From positions 1,052-39,691 of the forward strand of contig JAPLSH010000026.1 in the NCBI GenBank assembly GCA_026398735.1: a DNA stretch of 38,640 bases, in the 5' to 3' direction. Origin of the DNA: Pseudomonadota bacterium (lineage in GTDB: Bacteria > Pseudomonadota > Gammaproteobacteria > Steroidobacterales > Steroidobacteraceae). Numbering within the stretch: the stretch's first letter is position 1; every line of letters starts with the position of its first letter. Positions 16,201 to 24,862 of the stretch are shown piece after piece. Both the position numbers and the translations under genes were made by a program. Under the pieces are notes generated by a model that saw only the letters and a list, made by a program, of their open reading frames with translations, was not told the origin of the DNA and made no database searches.

Positions 16201-19200
16201 TCTGTGTCAGCGGGCCAGCGGACTGCAGTGCTAGATTGCCTGTTACAGCCGAGAGGCCCAGGGTCAATGCATTGCTGTCACGCAGCGCTAGATCTTTGGC
16301 GCTGACGCTGACTGCAGCACCGAAATCGTTCTCTGCATTGGCAAGGGTGACGTCATGGCCCGCAGCCGTGATAACAGTGGTGCCTGTTGCGGTTATGGCT
16401 GCGCTCTGCGTCACAGAGCCACCAGCCACCAATGTCAGGTTGCCGGCAGCGCTCGAAGCACCCAGTGCAAGTCCATTGGCATCACGCAGGCTGATGTTGT
16501 TGCCTGCGACAGCCACTGTGCCAATAAAGTCGTTACCCACATTGGCCAGCGTAATGTCCTGGCCCGTTGCAGTGAGAGTGGTATTGCCGGCTACCGTCAT
16601 TGCAGCGCTTTGCGTCACCGCTCCGCCTGCCACCACAGTGGCATTGCTGGTGACGTTGGTAGCGCCCAGCGTCAACGCATTGGCATCACGCAAGCGCAGC
16701 ACGTTGGCATTGGCACTAACCGCACCACCGAAGTCGTTGCCGGCGGTGTCGAGTGTTACGTCGTATCCAGTTGCAGAGATCCCAGTGGTGCCAGTAACGA
16801 CGAGAGCACCGGTCTGTGTTAGCGCACCTCCAACGGTCAATGCGGCATTGCCGGTGATCGTTGAGGCACCCAGACTCAGCGCACCGGCATCACGCAGGGT
16901 CACGTCTCTAGCGGTGAGATTGACCAAGCCACCGAACTCATTGCCTGCCAGCGCAAGCGTCACATTCTGACCGAGCGCGGTAACACCTGTGGTGCCTGCA
17001 ACTGATAGCGCACCGGTTTGCGTCACCGCGCCGCCTGCTACCAAAGCGGCATTGCCGCTGATTGTGGAGGTGCCCAGCGACAGGGCCGTGGCGTCGCGCA
17101 AACTCACATCTTTGGCAGCAACACTGACCGCTGCACCAAAATCATTGGCCGCGTTGGACAGCGTGACATCTTGATTAATCGCTGTGATATCCGTGGCACC
17201 GGCCACCGTCACCGCGCCGGTTTGCGTCACTGCACCAGCGGTCGCGATCGTGGCATCGCCACTGATAGTTGAAGCGCCCAGGACCAGCGCGTTCACATCG
17301 CGCAGCCCGACGGACTTGCCAGCAACGCTGACAAAGCCGCCAAAGTCGTTGCCTGCATTGGCGAGCGTGACATCCTGGCCGACAGCGTTGAGGGTGGTGT
17401 TGCCCGTGACAACCAGCGCACCGGATTGAGTCAGTGCCCCACCACTCGTCAACGTGGCTGTACCGATGACGGAGTTAGTACCCAATAGCAAAGCGGTGGC
17501 ATCGCGCAGGGTCACATCCCGCCCAGTGATGCTGACCGCACCACCAAAGTCGTTGGCGCCATTGCCCAGCAGTACGTCCTGACCTGTTGCTGTAACACCC
17601 GTCGTGCCTGCCACGGTCAGCGCGCCGGTTTGAGTCAGTGCGCCGCCCACTACCAAGGTGGCGTTGCCCGTCACTGTGGACGCCCCCAGTGCCAGTGACC
17701 CCACATCGCGCAGGCTTACATCCTTGCCAGCGACACTGACTGCACTGCCAAAATCATTGCCGGCATTGGCCAGCAGAACATCCTGTCCGGTGGCCGTAAT
17801 AGCTGTTGTGCCCGAAATGGTCAGCACACCGGTTTGCGTCACGCTGCCGCCAGCCACCAGAGTGGCATTAGCACTTAGCGCCGTGGTGCCCAAGACGAGT
17901 CCGTTGATGTCACGCAGGCTGGCATCGCGGGCGGCAGTGGCCACAGCACCGCCAAAATCATTGCCGGCGTTGGACAGTGTTACATCCTGGCCGGTCGACG
18001 TGATCGTTGTGGTGCCGCCGACGATCAGTGCTGCGGTCTGCGTCATCGCACCGCCACTGCTTAGCGTGGCATTACCGGTGACACTCGAAGCGCCCAAGAC
18101 CAGAGCGCTGGCATCGGCCAGACTTACGTCCTTACCGCTGACCGCCACTGCACCACCAAAATCGTTGGCGGCATTGGCTAACGTGACGTTCTGCCCTGCT
18201 GCACTGATCCCGGTGGTACCGGCAACCACGATTGCGCCGGTCTGAGTCATTGCACCGGCAGCTTGCACGACCGCGTTGCCACTGAGTCCCGTTGTACCCA
18301 GCACCAACGCACCGGCGTTGGTGAGAGTCATATCTTTGGCCGTCGTTGCCACGGCACCAGTAAAGCTATTACTGGTATTGCTTAGCGAAACGTTCTGGCC
18401 TGTGGCGTTGATCGTGGTCGTGCCTGCCACACTTAGCACGTCGCTTTGAGTCAGTGCACCGCCGGTGGTCAGCGTGGCAGATCCAGCCAGCGTCGAGGCG
18501 CCCAATGTCAGCGCAGTCGCATCGCGCAGCGACAGCGAGCGTACTGTTGCACTGACAGTGCCGTTGAAGTCGTTGTTGGCACTGGTTAGTGAGGCATCCG
18601 CTGTACCAGTGATTACGCTGGTTGCACCGCCGACTCGCAGCGCACCTGCGGTCTGGTTGATAGCCGCGTCGGTCGTAGCCAGAGTCAGTGTGCTGACAGT
18701 TGTTATGTCATGTGCCAGCGTGATGCCATTGCCAGCAGTCAGCGATAGCGCCGAAGCCGACAGTGAGCCCCGCGTCGCGAATGAACCGCCAGAGACCAGT
18801 GTCAGATCGGCAGTGCCTGTGTTGATATCAGCTGCGGGCAACGTCAGCAGTCCACCCGCACGCACTGCCACCGCTTTATTTGCGCCGGAGTTCAGTGCGC
18901 TAAGGTTCAGGTCGTTGGCATCACGCAGCGAGACCGAAGCACCTGTGACCGAGACTGCTCCTTGGAAATCGTTGGCGACGTTGTCGAGTGTCAGGTCGCC
19001 GCCATTGGCAGCGAGCGTAGCCGTGCCGCCGACAGTCACAGCACCGGTCTGCGACATCGAGCCACCGGCAGTTAGGCTAGCTGTGCCTGTAACCGTCGAC
19101 ACGCCAAGCGACAAGGCGTTGCTATCACTGAGGCCGGCATTGCGCGCTGCGATCGCCACTGCGCCGGTAAAATCGTTGGCTGCGTTGCTGAGGGTGACGT

Positions 19201-22177
19201 CCTGACCAACGGAATTGATCGCTGTTGTGCCGGCGACGCTGAGTGCACCGGACTGCGTCAGGGCGCCACCAGTGGTTACCGACAAGTTATTGGCAATTGT
19301 CGAAGCGCCCATCACCAGTTCATTGGCATCTGCCAATGACAGAGTATTGGCAGTACTGCTTACCGCGCCGACAAAATCGTTGCTGACATTGGTCAAGCTG
19401 ACGTTTTGGCCAGTTGCCGTGATGGCAGTGGTGCCCGCTACGGACAGCACGCCGGTTTGCGTCAGCGCTCCCCCGGCAATCAGGCTTAGGTTGCCACCAA
19501 CCGTTGAGGTACCCAGGATCAGTGCCGAGGTATCGCGCAGGCTCAAGCTGGCAGCGGTGACGCTGACCGCACCACCAAAATCGTTTGCGCTGTTGGACAA
19601 GGCCACGGACTGTCCGCTGGCAGCGACTGTTGTAGTGCCATTGACGACCAACGCGCCTGTTTGGGTTACCGCCCCGCCGGCAGTGATGTTGGCGTTGCCA
19701 CTGAGCGTACTGGCAGATAACGCCAAGGCATTGGCATCGGCCAGGCCGAGGTCTTTGGCGCTGACGGCTATCGTGCCTGAGAAGTCGTTACCCGCATGAG
19801 TGAGCGTCACCGTCTGGCCCGTAGCCGTGATCGCTGTATTGCCAGTCACGCTCAGCATGCCGGTTTGCGTCAGTGCTCCGCCGGCCGTGACAGTGGCATT
19901 ACCGGTAATGACAGATGCACCCAAACTCAGTGCGTTGGTGTCGGTGACGATGACGTCTTTGGCAGCGAGACTCAGCGCACCACCAAAATTATTGCCAGCA
20001 TTGGGCAGCGACACGGCTTGACCGGTGGCAGTGATGGAGCTGGCACCGCTCACCAGCACAGCACCCACCTGACTCAAACCGCCATCGGCACGCACCGTAG
20101 CGGCACCGGTGATGTTGCTGGTGTTGAGTACCAAGGCTGCCGAATCACGCAGCGCCACATCGCGGCCACTAACGCTGACAGCACCAGTGAAATGATTGCC
20201 GGAATCGGTCAGCGTGACATCGTTACCGACCGCTGTGAGGGTGGTGTTGCCGGCAATGGACAGCGTGCCAGTCTGCGTCAACGCTCCGCCGGCAGTAAGG
20301 GAGACATTGCCGCTGGTGATCCAGGTACCGAGCTGCAAGGCACCGCTGTCTCGCAGGCTGATGTTGCTGCCACTGGCCGATACTGCGCCGACAAAAAGAT
20401 TCCCTGCATTAGTGAGCAGCAAGGACTGTGCGCCACCGGTCAACGTGGTGGTGCCGCTGACGCTCAGCGCAGCACTCTGAGTTAACGCACCCTGAGTGGA
20501 CAAGGATAGATTGCCGCCCAACGTGATAGCCGAATCGAGAGAAATTCCTCCATCGGCTTCCAGCGACAGCGCGCCCGCACCCGTGTTGGTGATGGCGGCA
20601 TTGACGTTGATGGAACCGAGACTGCCGGCTGCACGCAGTGTTAACGAATTGCCGCTGGTCAGATCACCGCTGGCTGCCGCAACGGTGATGTCACCGGCCT
20701 CGCCGCTTTCAGGCGTGCCGGCTGTCGTCACCACGACGTTACCGCCAGCGAGACTGGACTTGATGCTGTTCCACGTGAGCACTGAGGGCGCCGCGGTGGG
20801 AGCAAACGGCGTGACGGCATTGATATTGCTGTCGCTGGAATTATCGATGGTGAGATTAGTGGGGTCGAGCAGCAGCGTACCTGCACGGCCCGCGACAGCA
20901 CTGCGGTCTGAGGTGCCGGCGAAGCTCAGGTGATCCCGGCCCGAGACCTCAACAAAGCCCCCATTGCCACCGGCAGCGCCACCACGCGCATCGACACTGC
21001 CCGCAAATTGAGTGCCTCTGTCAGACCAGACGATGGCTTTGCCACCATCGCCTACTGCAGTCGCGCTGACATCGATACGCGCACTGGTATCCACATACGC
21101 ATAGCTGGCGTTCTGCTCAGGGCCTTTGCCCTGAAGGTTGCCGCCCACCAGCACCTGACCACCGCCTGCTGTGCCGGTGGCATCCAGCGCTGTACCAGCG
21201 AACAACCCAACACGATCGCCCAGCACACGGATCTGACCGCCCTGCTCGCCGGCGTCGTCACCGGCAGCGGTAACGCTGCCCGTGACACTGACGGTGCCGG
21301 ATTCGCCCCCACCCAGCGTGATGATGCCGTTGGTTTCTGAGATGCTGTTGGCCCGTAGCTGGCCACTTTGGTTGACCACGGTGGCCAATGCGCCATCGAC
21401 GGCCGAAGCCAGCAACGCAATACGCCCGCCGTCGGCGGTAATGCGCCCTGCATTGGCCACCCGCGCGTCTACCGCAGCGGCATCCACAGAGAAGCGCACC
21501 ATGCCATCACCGGCACGGTCCATCGTGACGCGCTCGCCTGCTATGAGACCGACACTGCCACGTGGCGCACTGATGTCCCCGTCGTTACTGACCTGGCGAC
21601 CGCTTAGCAGTACATAGCCGCCGGGCAGCGCATTGATGCTGCCTTGATTGCGCACCTCGCCATTGGCGGCGCCGGTGAACTGATAGCGGCCGGCCATGAA
21701 ATCGGCATCACTGATTGATTGGGTGCTTACGACCAACCCGCCGGTGTCGATACGCGATCCGGGCGCAAACAGCACGCCATTGGGATTGAGTAGGAACACC
21801 TGACCGTTGGACGACAGGCTGCCGAATATGCGCGAGGCGTCGTTGCCCAACACCCGGTTGAGCGCTACCGAGGCCGAGTTGGGCTGCAGGAACTGCACCT
21901 TCTCACCCGCGGCAATATTGAACGACTGCCAATTGAGTATCGCGGCTTGACTGGTCTGGTTGATAAGCAGGCTGCCAGCTACGGGCGTGCTGGTGGTAGC
22001 ACTGCCGGCCACCACCTGCTGCCCCGTAGGCAGGCCCAAGGCCGCCGGCGCCACCAACAGACCGCCTGCAAGCACGGCCAGATGGGGCATGCCTAGGCGC
22101 TGGCGCCAGGCGTTAATGGCTTGCCGCACCGCGCCGGCAATGTGCTGATATCCGTTGGAGTGCTGTGCTGTGTGCAT
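13277..22177 (-). CDS. Giant two-partner secretion exoprotein (TpsA, filamentous hemagglutinin-like)
   Basis: The product has about 2966 residues. I chose the ATG at 22177 because AAGG lies 7 bases upstream; a GTG at 22201 would add 8 residues. An extended signal region (about 1-57) ends near ALGLPTGQQ. The TPS/haemagg_act domain follows (about 60-190), with QAAILNWQSFNI, VALNRVLGNDASRI and LNPNGVLFAPGS (NPNG motif). A beta-helical region follows to about 580. Then come about 30 tandem modules of 68 aa, three of them double-length, and a unique C-terminal domain of about 150 residues. The only two cysteines I see are in the last 17 residues (C-x11-C). It is probably secreted or surface-tethered by the adjacent TpsB and acts in adhesion or biofilm. 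No toxin domain is visible. Confidence 0.93.
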   Translation of the reverse strand: MHTAQHSNGYQHIAGAVRQAINAWRQRLGMPHLAVLAGGLLVAPAALGLPTGQQVVAGSATTSTPVAGSLLINQTSQAAILNWQSFNIAAGEKVQFLQPNSASVALNRVLGNDASRIFGSLSSNGQVFLLNPNGVLFAPGSRIDTGGLVVSTQSISDADFMAGRYQFTGAANGEVRNQGSINALPGGYVLLSGRQVSNDGDISAPRGSVGLIAGERVTMDRAGDGMVRFSVDAAAVDARVANAGRITADGGRIALLASAVDGALATVVNQSGQLRANSISETNGIITLGGGESGTVSVTGSVTAAGDDAGEQGGQIRVLGDRVGLFAGTALDATGTAGGGQVLVGGNLQGKGPEQNASYAYVDTSARIDVSATAVGDGGKAIVWSDRGTQFAGSVDARGGAAGGNGGFVEVSGRDHLSFAGTSDRSAVAGRAGTLLLDPTNLTIDNSSDSNINAVTPFAPTAAPSVLTWNSIKSSLAGGNVVVTTAGTPESGEAGDITVAAASGDLTSGNSLTLRAAGSLGSINVNAAITNTGAGALSLEADGGISLDSAITLGGNLSLSTQGALTQSAALSVSGTTTLTGGAQSLLLTNAGNLFVGAVSASGSNISLRDSGALQLGTWITSGNVSLTAGGALTQTGTLSIAGNTTLTAVGNDVTLTDSGNHFTGAVSVSGRDVALRDSAALVLNTSNITGAATVRADGGLSQVGAVLVSGASSITATGQAVSLPNAGNNFGGALSLAAKDVIVTDTNALSLGASVITGNATVTAGGALTQTGMLSVTGNTAITATGQTVTLTHAGNDFSGTIAVSAKDLGLADANALALSASTLSGNANITAGGAVTQTGALVVNGTTTVAASGQSVALSNSANDFGGAVSVTAASLSLRDTSALILGTSTVGGNLSLIAGGALTQTGVLSVAGTTAITATGQNVSLTNVSNDFVGAVSSTANTLSLADANELVMGASTIANNLSVTTGGALTQSGALSVAGTTAINSVGQDVTLSNAANDFTGAVAIAARNAGLSDSNALSLGVSTVTGTASLTAGGSMSQTGAVTVGGTATLAANGGDLTLDNVANDFQGAVSVTGASVSLRDANDLNLSALNSGANKAVAVRAGGLLTLPAADINTGTADLTLVSGGSFATRGSLSASALSLTAGNGITLAHDITTVSTLTLATTDAAINQTAGALRVGGATSVITGTADASLTSANNDFNGTVSATVRSLSLRDATALTLGASTLAGSATLTTGGALTQSDVLSVAGTTTINATGQNVSLSNTSNSFTGAVATTAKDMTLTNAGALVLGTTGLSGNAVVQAAGAMTQTGAIVVAGTTGISAAGQNVTLANAANDFGGAVAVSGKDVSLADASALVLGASSVTGNATLSSGGAMTQTAALIVGGTTTITSTGQDVTLSNAGNDFGGAVATAARDASLRDINGLVLGTTALSANATLVAGGSVTQTGVLTISGTTAITATGQDVLLANAGNDFGSAVSVAGKDVSLRDVGSLALGASTVTGNATLVVGGALTQTGALTVAGTTGVTATGQDVLLGNGANDFGGAVSITGRDVTLRDATALLLGTNSVIGTATLTSGGALTQSGALVVTGNTTLNAVGQDVTLANAGNDFGGFVSVAGKSVGLRDVNALVLGASTISGDATIATAGAVTQTGAVTVAGATDITAINQDVTLSNAANDFGAAVSVAAKDVSLRDATALSLGTSTISGNAALVAGGAVTQTGALSVAGTTGVTALGQNVTLALAGNEFGGLVNLTARDVTLRDAGALSLGASTITGNAALTVGGALTQTGALVVTGTTGISATGYDVTLDTAGNDFGGAVSANANVLRLRDANALTLGATNVTSNATVVAGGAVTQSAAMTVAGNTTLTATGQDITLANVGNDFIGTVAVAGNNISLRDANGLALGASSAAGNLTLVAGGSVTQSAAITATGTTVITAAGHDVTLANAENDFGAAVSVSAKDLALRDSNALTLGLSAVTGNLALQSAGPLTQTAQLTVAGTSMLNSGAADLLLDNAGNDFQGSVSAVGGAVSLRDATALTVSSLASAPNKSVTLRAGGLLSLPATAINTGSADLTLTSGTTLLTTNALSGNAVFLSGSTGISLGNSVSAGSTLRLTSADAAISQSGGSITAVGATTISAGTGTVTLASAGNDFGGAVAVTARDLNLRDANALTLGASTLSGNTTLAAGGAITQTGVLVIAGTTAVSAAGQDVALNSAENDFVGAISIVGKDVSLRDANALALGASAIGGNLTLASGGALTQAGALTVAGTTVINGALGVAGKDVNLRDASGLTLSASSVAGSLGLLTGGAVTQSGALSVAGTTAVNAAGQNITLDNAANEFIGALTVNGKDVSLRDATALTLGASTISGAATLTSGSALTQTGALTVSGTTTVNAADQSVTLDNANNEFVGALAVTAKDASLRDGTAMVLGASVLSGNANITTGGALTQSGDLTVAGTTTITASGNSVTLANAGNDFTGAVSLSAKDAAVRDATALVLGASTLTGATTVTAGGPLTQSGALSVAGPATLTATGDITLDNAANDFQGAVGAAGAAIALRDVNALSVSSITNGTNKAVTLRAGGLLSLPVQSLNTGTADLTLGSGAALVTTGAMTGANIALTGASGITLAHDMSTTGTLGLTTTNAAVNQTAGSLRILGASTVAAGTGAVTLANVGNDFVGAVGVTGSSLSLRDVSTLVLGPSTLSGNANVIAGGPLTQSAAVTVGGTTILSALGQTITLNNSGNDFGGAVTATGSAVALVDKNALTATVSSTDASFVTGGPLVLSVFNQAGQDKAGLGRVDIDTAGNTLTWTQNGYSGRTLNNNNVGTVLTVSGAAGRAFKLSPLTAVVNFYPYSPYETRFRGMIDTTNMAMLYNGVPWGTVMAADSTQLGGGATQTWLAGLKAAANGSLAGGYSGTGSQSLLGLDGLNFPLATGQNSVEGVMGYPALATCAANSQTVAAAPCPTVQ
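13790..20450 (-). repeat. About 30 tandem 204-bp modules in the exoprotein gene
   Basis: The basic module is 68 codons with a consensus like TITATGQDVTL-NAGNDFGGAV-KDVSLRDA-AL-LGAST-SGN-TL-AGGALTQTG-L-VAGTT. Periodicity shows directly in the DNA, for example AAAATCATTGC recurring 204 bases apart near 17750 and 17954. Three double modules of 133-134 codons occur at 18617-19018, 15770-16171 and 14198-14596. Each has a QGAV start, an NK-V-LRAGGLLSLP insert and an NTG-ADLTL strand. The module after each double one begins with a GT-type variant instead of ATGQ. One module at about 15205-15360 lacks about 16 residues in frame. Copies are diverged, not recent identical duplications. Confidence 0.9.
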
Positions 22178-22203
22178 GTTGCTGACCTTGGCTGCGAACA
22201 CAG

Positions 22204-23874
22204 TCAGTAGGAGTACTGCAGCGAGAACCAGACGCGTGCTGCGCTGTCGCCTTCGCTACGGATGGCTGGCTCACGCAGCGGTTTTGCGGCCCAGAATGCG
22301 GCATTAAACCGATCGCGCAGCGCTGCGGAGAATCCCAAGCCCAAGGAATCGAAGCTGACTTGGTTGGGCTCATTGACCAGCGGAGCGTAGGTGGTGGCGT
22401 CGCGCCGCTTATCCAAAATGCCGATGCCATAGTCATAGAACACTCTGGCCTGCAGCGAGCTGTCGGCAGGCATAAAGGGCATCAGATAGCGATACGCAGT
22501 GGCACCGGTGAGCCCCAGTTTCTCGGCCGAGGTGAGGTTGTGGGAAGCGAATTGGCTGGACAGCGTAAACAGGACAGAACTGCGCGAGCTGAGAAACTCG
22601 ATGCGCTGCAGATCCAGGTTGCCCTTGAAAAAACTGCCGTTAGTGCGGCCGCCAAACAGCGATTGATCGGCGGCTAGGCTGGACGCATCTTTAATGGATA
22701 GCGATCCATACGTGAGCTGCGCGCCGTAGCGCGTTACGCCACCGGCCAACAGACCGGCATCACTGGTATTGCCTACTAGTGAGAGATGACCAGTGATGAC
22801 ATCGCGCTGCGGCATCAGACCCGTGACACCAAGATTATCGGTGAGTCGCTTGGCATCGGCTCCGACTTGCACATATAGGTTGCTGCTGCGACTGCGCAAC
22901 AGCGGTTGGGTCCAGTTCAGTGACAGCACATCGGCTGTGCCGGACGCACCCAGCGCAGCAAAGTCACCGCCCAGCACATACTCGCTGCGCATAAGCGAGA
23001 GACCCAACTCCCCACCTGCACTGCCCAAGCCAACTTTGTAGCTGAGCCGATAGAGCAAGGTGCCGCTTTGACTGGCAGCCTGCACGCTGGCCAACAACGT
23101 GTCGCCGCGCTGCAGCAGGTTATCGACACTGCCCGTCGCGCTGACGCGGTATTCGCCCACCGTCGGTGTGCCAAAGTTGTCTGCACCGACTATGGCTTTC
23201 CATTTGCGTCCGCGTGCACTGACTTTGACCACGACATCAGAAGTGCCCGGCGATGCGCCGGGGACAATCGTTGCTGCAGCTGTGATACCTGGCACATCGC
23301 GCAGCACAAGCAAAGGTGCATCGAGGCGTCGCTCAGTGATCAGCATGCCCGGCTTGAGATAGTGATCAAACAGGTTGTTGACGTAGTTGCCGTTGACGGG
23401 CACGTCGTCTGCCATTTCGACGCGCACCGCGCCTACCCGCGCTTCAACCACCTCAACATCCACTACGCCACCGGTGGCTGAAAAGCTCTGGCGTGGGAAA
23501 TAGACATCGGTGAGCAAATAGCCGGCACTGGCATAGCGTTGACGTATGCGATCGAGGACTTCTTGGAGCTCGCTACTGCCGATCTGGCGACCTGTGAGTG
23601 AGGCGAGTCGCTTTTGCAGGTCTGGCGTCTTGAAGACTGTGACGCCTTTTACATTGAAGCTGCGCGCGTTGAGCTTGACTGCAGACTGCGGTAACGGTGC
23701 GCGATCAGAAGATAAGGTTACTGTTGGGGCCTGTAACGGCGCAGAGGGCACCGATTGCAGCGTTTGGTTCGGCTGCTGCAGGGCCCGAGGGGCCGGGCTG
23801 TTTTGAGCGAAGACACTGCTGCAACCGAGCACGATGCCGGCTAGTGGCATGACGCGCAGCAGAACTTTTTTCAA
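22204..23874 (-). CDS. Two-partner secretion outer-membrane transporter (TpsB, ShlB/FhaC family)
   Basis: About 556 residues. The open frame begins with TTG at 23895. I prefer TTG 23874, which has GGGAG 6 bases upstream and gives a good signal peptide starting (M)KKVLLRVMPLAG and ending SVFAQ. A Pro/Gln-rich segment precedes a POTRA domain (about 72-146: FNVKGVTVF, LDRIRQRYASAGYLLTDVYFP, VVDVEVVEARV). A second POTRA-like part (LRDVPGITA, GTSDVVVKV) and a 16-strand barrel ending in FSLQYSY follow. It exports the TpsA encoded just downstream. The L6 loop region is odd: instead of VRGY with a following GDxG hairpin it reads AYRYLMP and reaches FYDYG within about 20 residues. Stop and TpsA start are close, so the pair is one operon. 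Confidence 0.92.
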   Translation of the reverse strand: MKKVLLRVMPLAGIVLGCSSVFAQNSPAPRALQQPNQTLQSVPSAPLQAPTVTLSSDRAPLPQSAVKLNARSFNVKGVTVFKTPDLQKRLASLTGRQIGSSELQEVLDRIRQRYASAGYLLTDVYFPRQSFSATGGVVDVEVVEARVGAVRVEMADDVPVNGNYVNNLFDHYLKPGMLITERRLDAPLLVLRDVPGITAAATIVPGASPGTSDVVVKVSARGRKWKAIVGADNFGTPTVGEYRVSATGSVDNLLQRGDTLLASVQAASQSGTLLYRLSYKVGLGSAGGELGLSLMRSEYVLGGDFAALGASGTADVLSLNWTQPLLRSRSSNLYVQVGADAKRLTDNLGVTGLMPQRDVITGHLSLVGNTSDAGLLAGGVTRYGAQLTYGSLSIKDASSLAADQSLFGGRTNGSFFKGNLDLQRIEFLSSRSSVLFTLSSQFASHNLTSAEKLGLTGATAYRYLMPFMPADSSLQARVFYDYGIGILDKRRDATTYAPLVNEPNQVSFDSLGLGFSAALRDRFNAAFWAAKPLREPAIRSEGDSAARVWFSLQYSY

Positions 23875-23917
23875 CCAAGCTCCCAACTTTCGCAAGTCAA
23901 GACGGCTTGCCTGCGGA

Positions 23918-23954
23918 AACTACCATAATGGATGTATTTAGTGCAAAGGTAGTT
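23918..23954 (-). promoter_or_regulatory. Inverted repeat in the tpsBA promoter region
   Basis: AACTACC (23918-23924) and GGTAGTT (23948-23954) form a 7-bp inverted repeat with a 23-base AT-rich spacer, 23-80 bases upstream of the tpsB start. A TTGCAA hexamer (23953-23958) could serve as -35 with TACATC as a weak -10. A second hairpin, CCAAGCC/GGCTTGG (23965-23983), lies between this and tRNA-Cys but has no T-tract. These may separate tRNA and tpsBA transcription. Promoter positions are uncertain. Confidence 0.22.
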
Positions 23955-24007
23955 GCAACCCACCCCAAGCCACCAAGGCTTGGCGCGCCAACGATAAAAT
24001 CAAGAGG

Positions 24008-24081
24008 TGGAGGCTAGGGTCGGAATCGAACCGGCGTACACGGCTTTGCAGGCCGCTGCATGACCACTCTGCCACCTAGCC
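24008..24081 (-). tRNA. cysT: tRNA-Cys(GCA)
   Basis: The 74-nt gene has acceptor stem GGCTAGG/CCTAGCC, discriminator U and an encoded CCA. The anticodon arm reads GGCCTGCAAAGCC with loop CUGCAAA, giving anticodon GCA. The T arm is CCGGTTCGATTCCGA. It follows tRNA-Gly by 59 bases, as in the E. coli glyW-cysT-leuZ array. Downstream the array is interrupted by the two-partner secretion genes. Confidence 0.97.
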
Positions 24082-24140
24082 AGGGTGCTAACCGGGTTGG
24101 CGCCGGCGCGTGCTTCCGGGTTGGGCCGGAATCAAAGAAA

Positions 24141-24216
24141 TGGAGCGGGAAACGAGGCTCGAACTCGCGACCTCAACCTTGGCAAGGTTGCGCTCTACCA
24201 ACTGAGCTATTCCCGC
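24141..24216 (-). tRNA. glyW: tRNA-Gly(GCC)
   Basis: The 76-nt gene has acceptor stem GCGGGAA/TTCCCGC and an encoded CCA. The anticodon arm CAACCTTGCCAAGGTTG gives loop UUGCCAA and anticodon GCC, and the T arm has GAGTTCGAGCCTC. It lies 52 bases after the pgsA stop on the same strand, the position of glyW in E. coli, so it is probably cotranscribed with pgsA. Confidence 0.97.
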
Positions 24217-24268
24217 TCGGGAGAGGGCGAAATTGTATGCAGCCAGCCACACAAGTCAAGCACCAAAG

Positions 24269-24829
24269 TCATTTGTCGTCACGAAACATTGGCGATGCTG
24301 CTTGAAGATACGCAGTCATGGATACCAGTGTGAGTATCGCCGCGATGACGGTGAGCACCATGCCCACTGCATAACAGTCGATTCCCAGCAGAGGGGCGCG
24401 ATACAAAAGAAATGACAGCCCCGTCATCTGCAGGATGGTTTTCCACTTTCCCAGCGAAGAAACCGCCACGCGCTTGCGCTCACCCAACTCTGCCATCCAT
24501 TCGCGCAGCGCAGAGATGGCAATTTCGCGGCAGATGATCACCGCTGCGGTCAGCGTCATCAGCATGCTGGGGTCTTTGCTGACCAACAGCACCAGTGCAA
24601 CGGCAACGATGAGCTTGTCTGCCACTGGATCGAGAAAGGCGCCCACCTGCGAAGTAAGACCCATGCGCCGTGCGAAATAGCCATCGAGCGAATCTGTAAT
24701 GGCAGCGGCAGCAAACAACAATCCTGCGGCTGGGTCGGACCAAGGTGCCTTTATATAAAACAGCACCACCACCGCTGGTATAGCCAGGATGCGCAGCCAA
24801 GTAAGGACGTTGGGAAGGTTAAAGCGCAT
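24269..24829 (-). CDS. pgsA: Phosphatidylglycerophosphate synthase PgsA
   Basis: The 186-residue inner-membrane enzyme makes phosphatidylglycerophosphate from CDP-diacylglycerol and glycerol-3-phosphate. The complete CDP-alcohol phosphotransferase motif is present at about 46-72: DSLDGYFARR, then GAFLDPVADK, with the four metal-binding aspartates. The N-terminus FNLPNVLTWLRILAIP is typical, and four to six membrane helices are visible. It starts at an ATG 33 bases after uvrC with only a weak ribosome site, and is followed by tRNA-Gly. Confidence 0.96.
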   Translation of the reverse strand: MRFNLPNVLTWLRILAIPAVVVLFYIKAPWSDPAAGLLFAAAAITDSLDGYFARRMGLTSQVGAFLDPVADKLIVAVALVLLVSKDPSMLMTLTAAVIICREIAISALREWMAELGERKRVAVSSLGKWKTILQMTGLSFLLYRAPLLGIDCYAVGMVLTVIAAILTLVSMTAYLQAASPMFRDDK

Positions 24830-24862
24830 GCGAGGGGGATCCGTGGCCAGTGATGCGCAGGG

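Noticed and set aside
15882-16970. Long plus-strand open frame (362 codons) opposite the exoprotein gene
   Set aside because: It is an antisense shadow of the repetitive, GC-rich module sequence; similar shadow frames recur all along the repeat region and have no recognisable domain.
13790-20450. Regular 204-bp repeats resembling a repeat array
   Set aside because: They are in one long open frame and encode protein modules; spacing and divergence do not fit CRISPR or satellite DNA.
23965-23983. CCAAGCC/GGCTTGG hairpin after tRNA-Cys as an intrinsic terminator
   Set aside because: The stem is good, but no U-tract follows in the direction of transcription, so I do not list it as a terminator.
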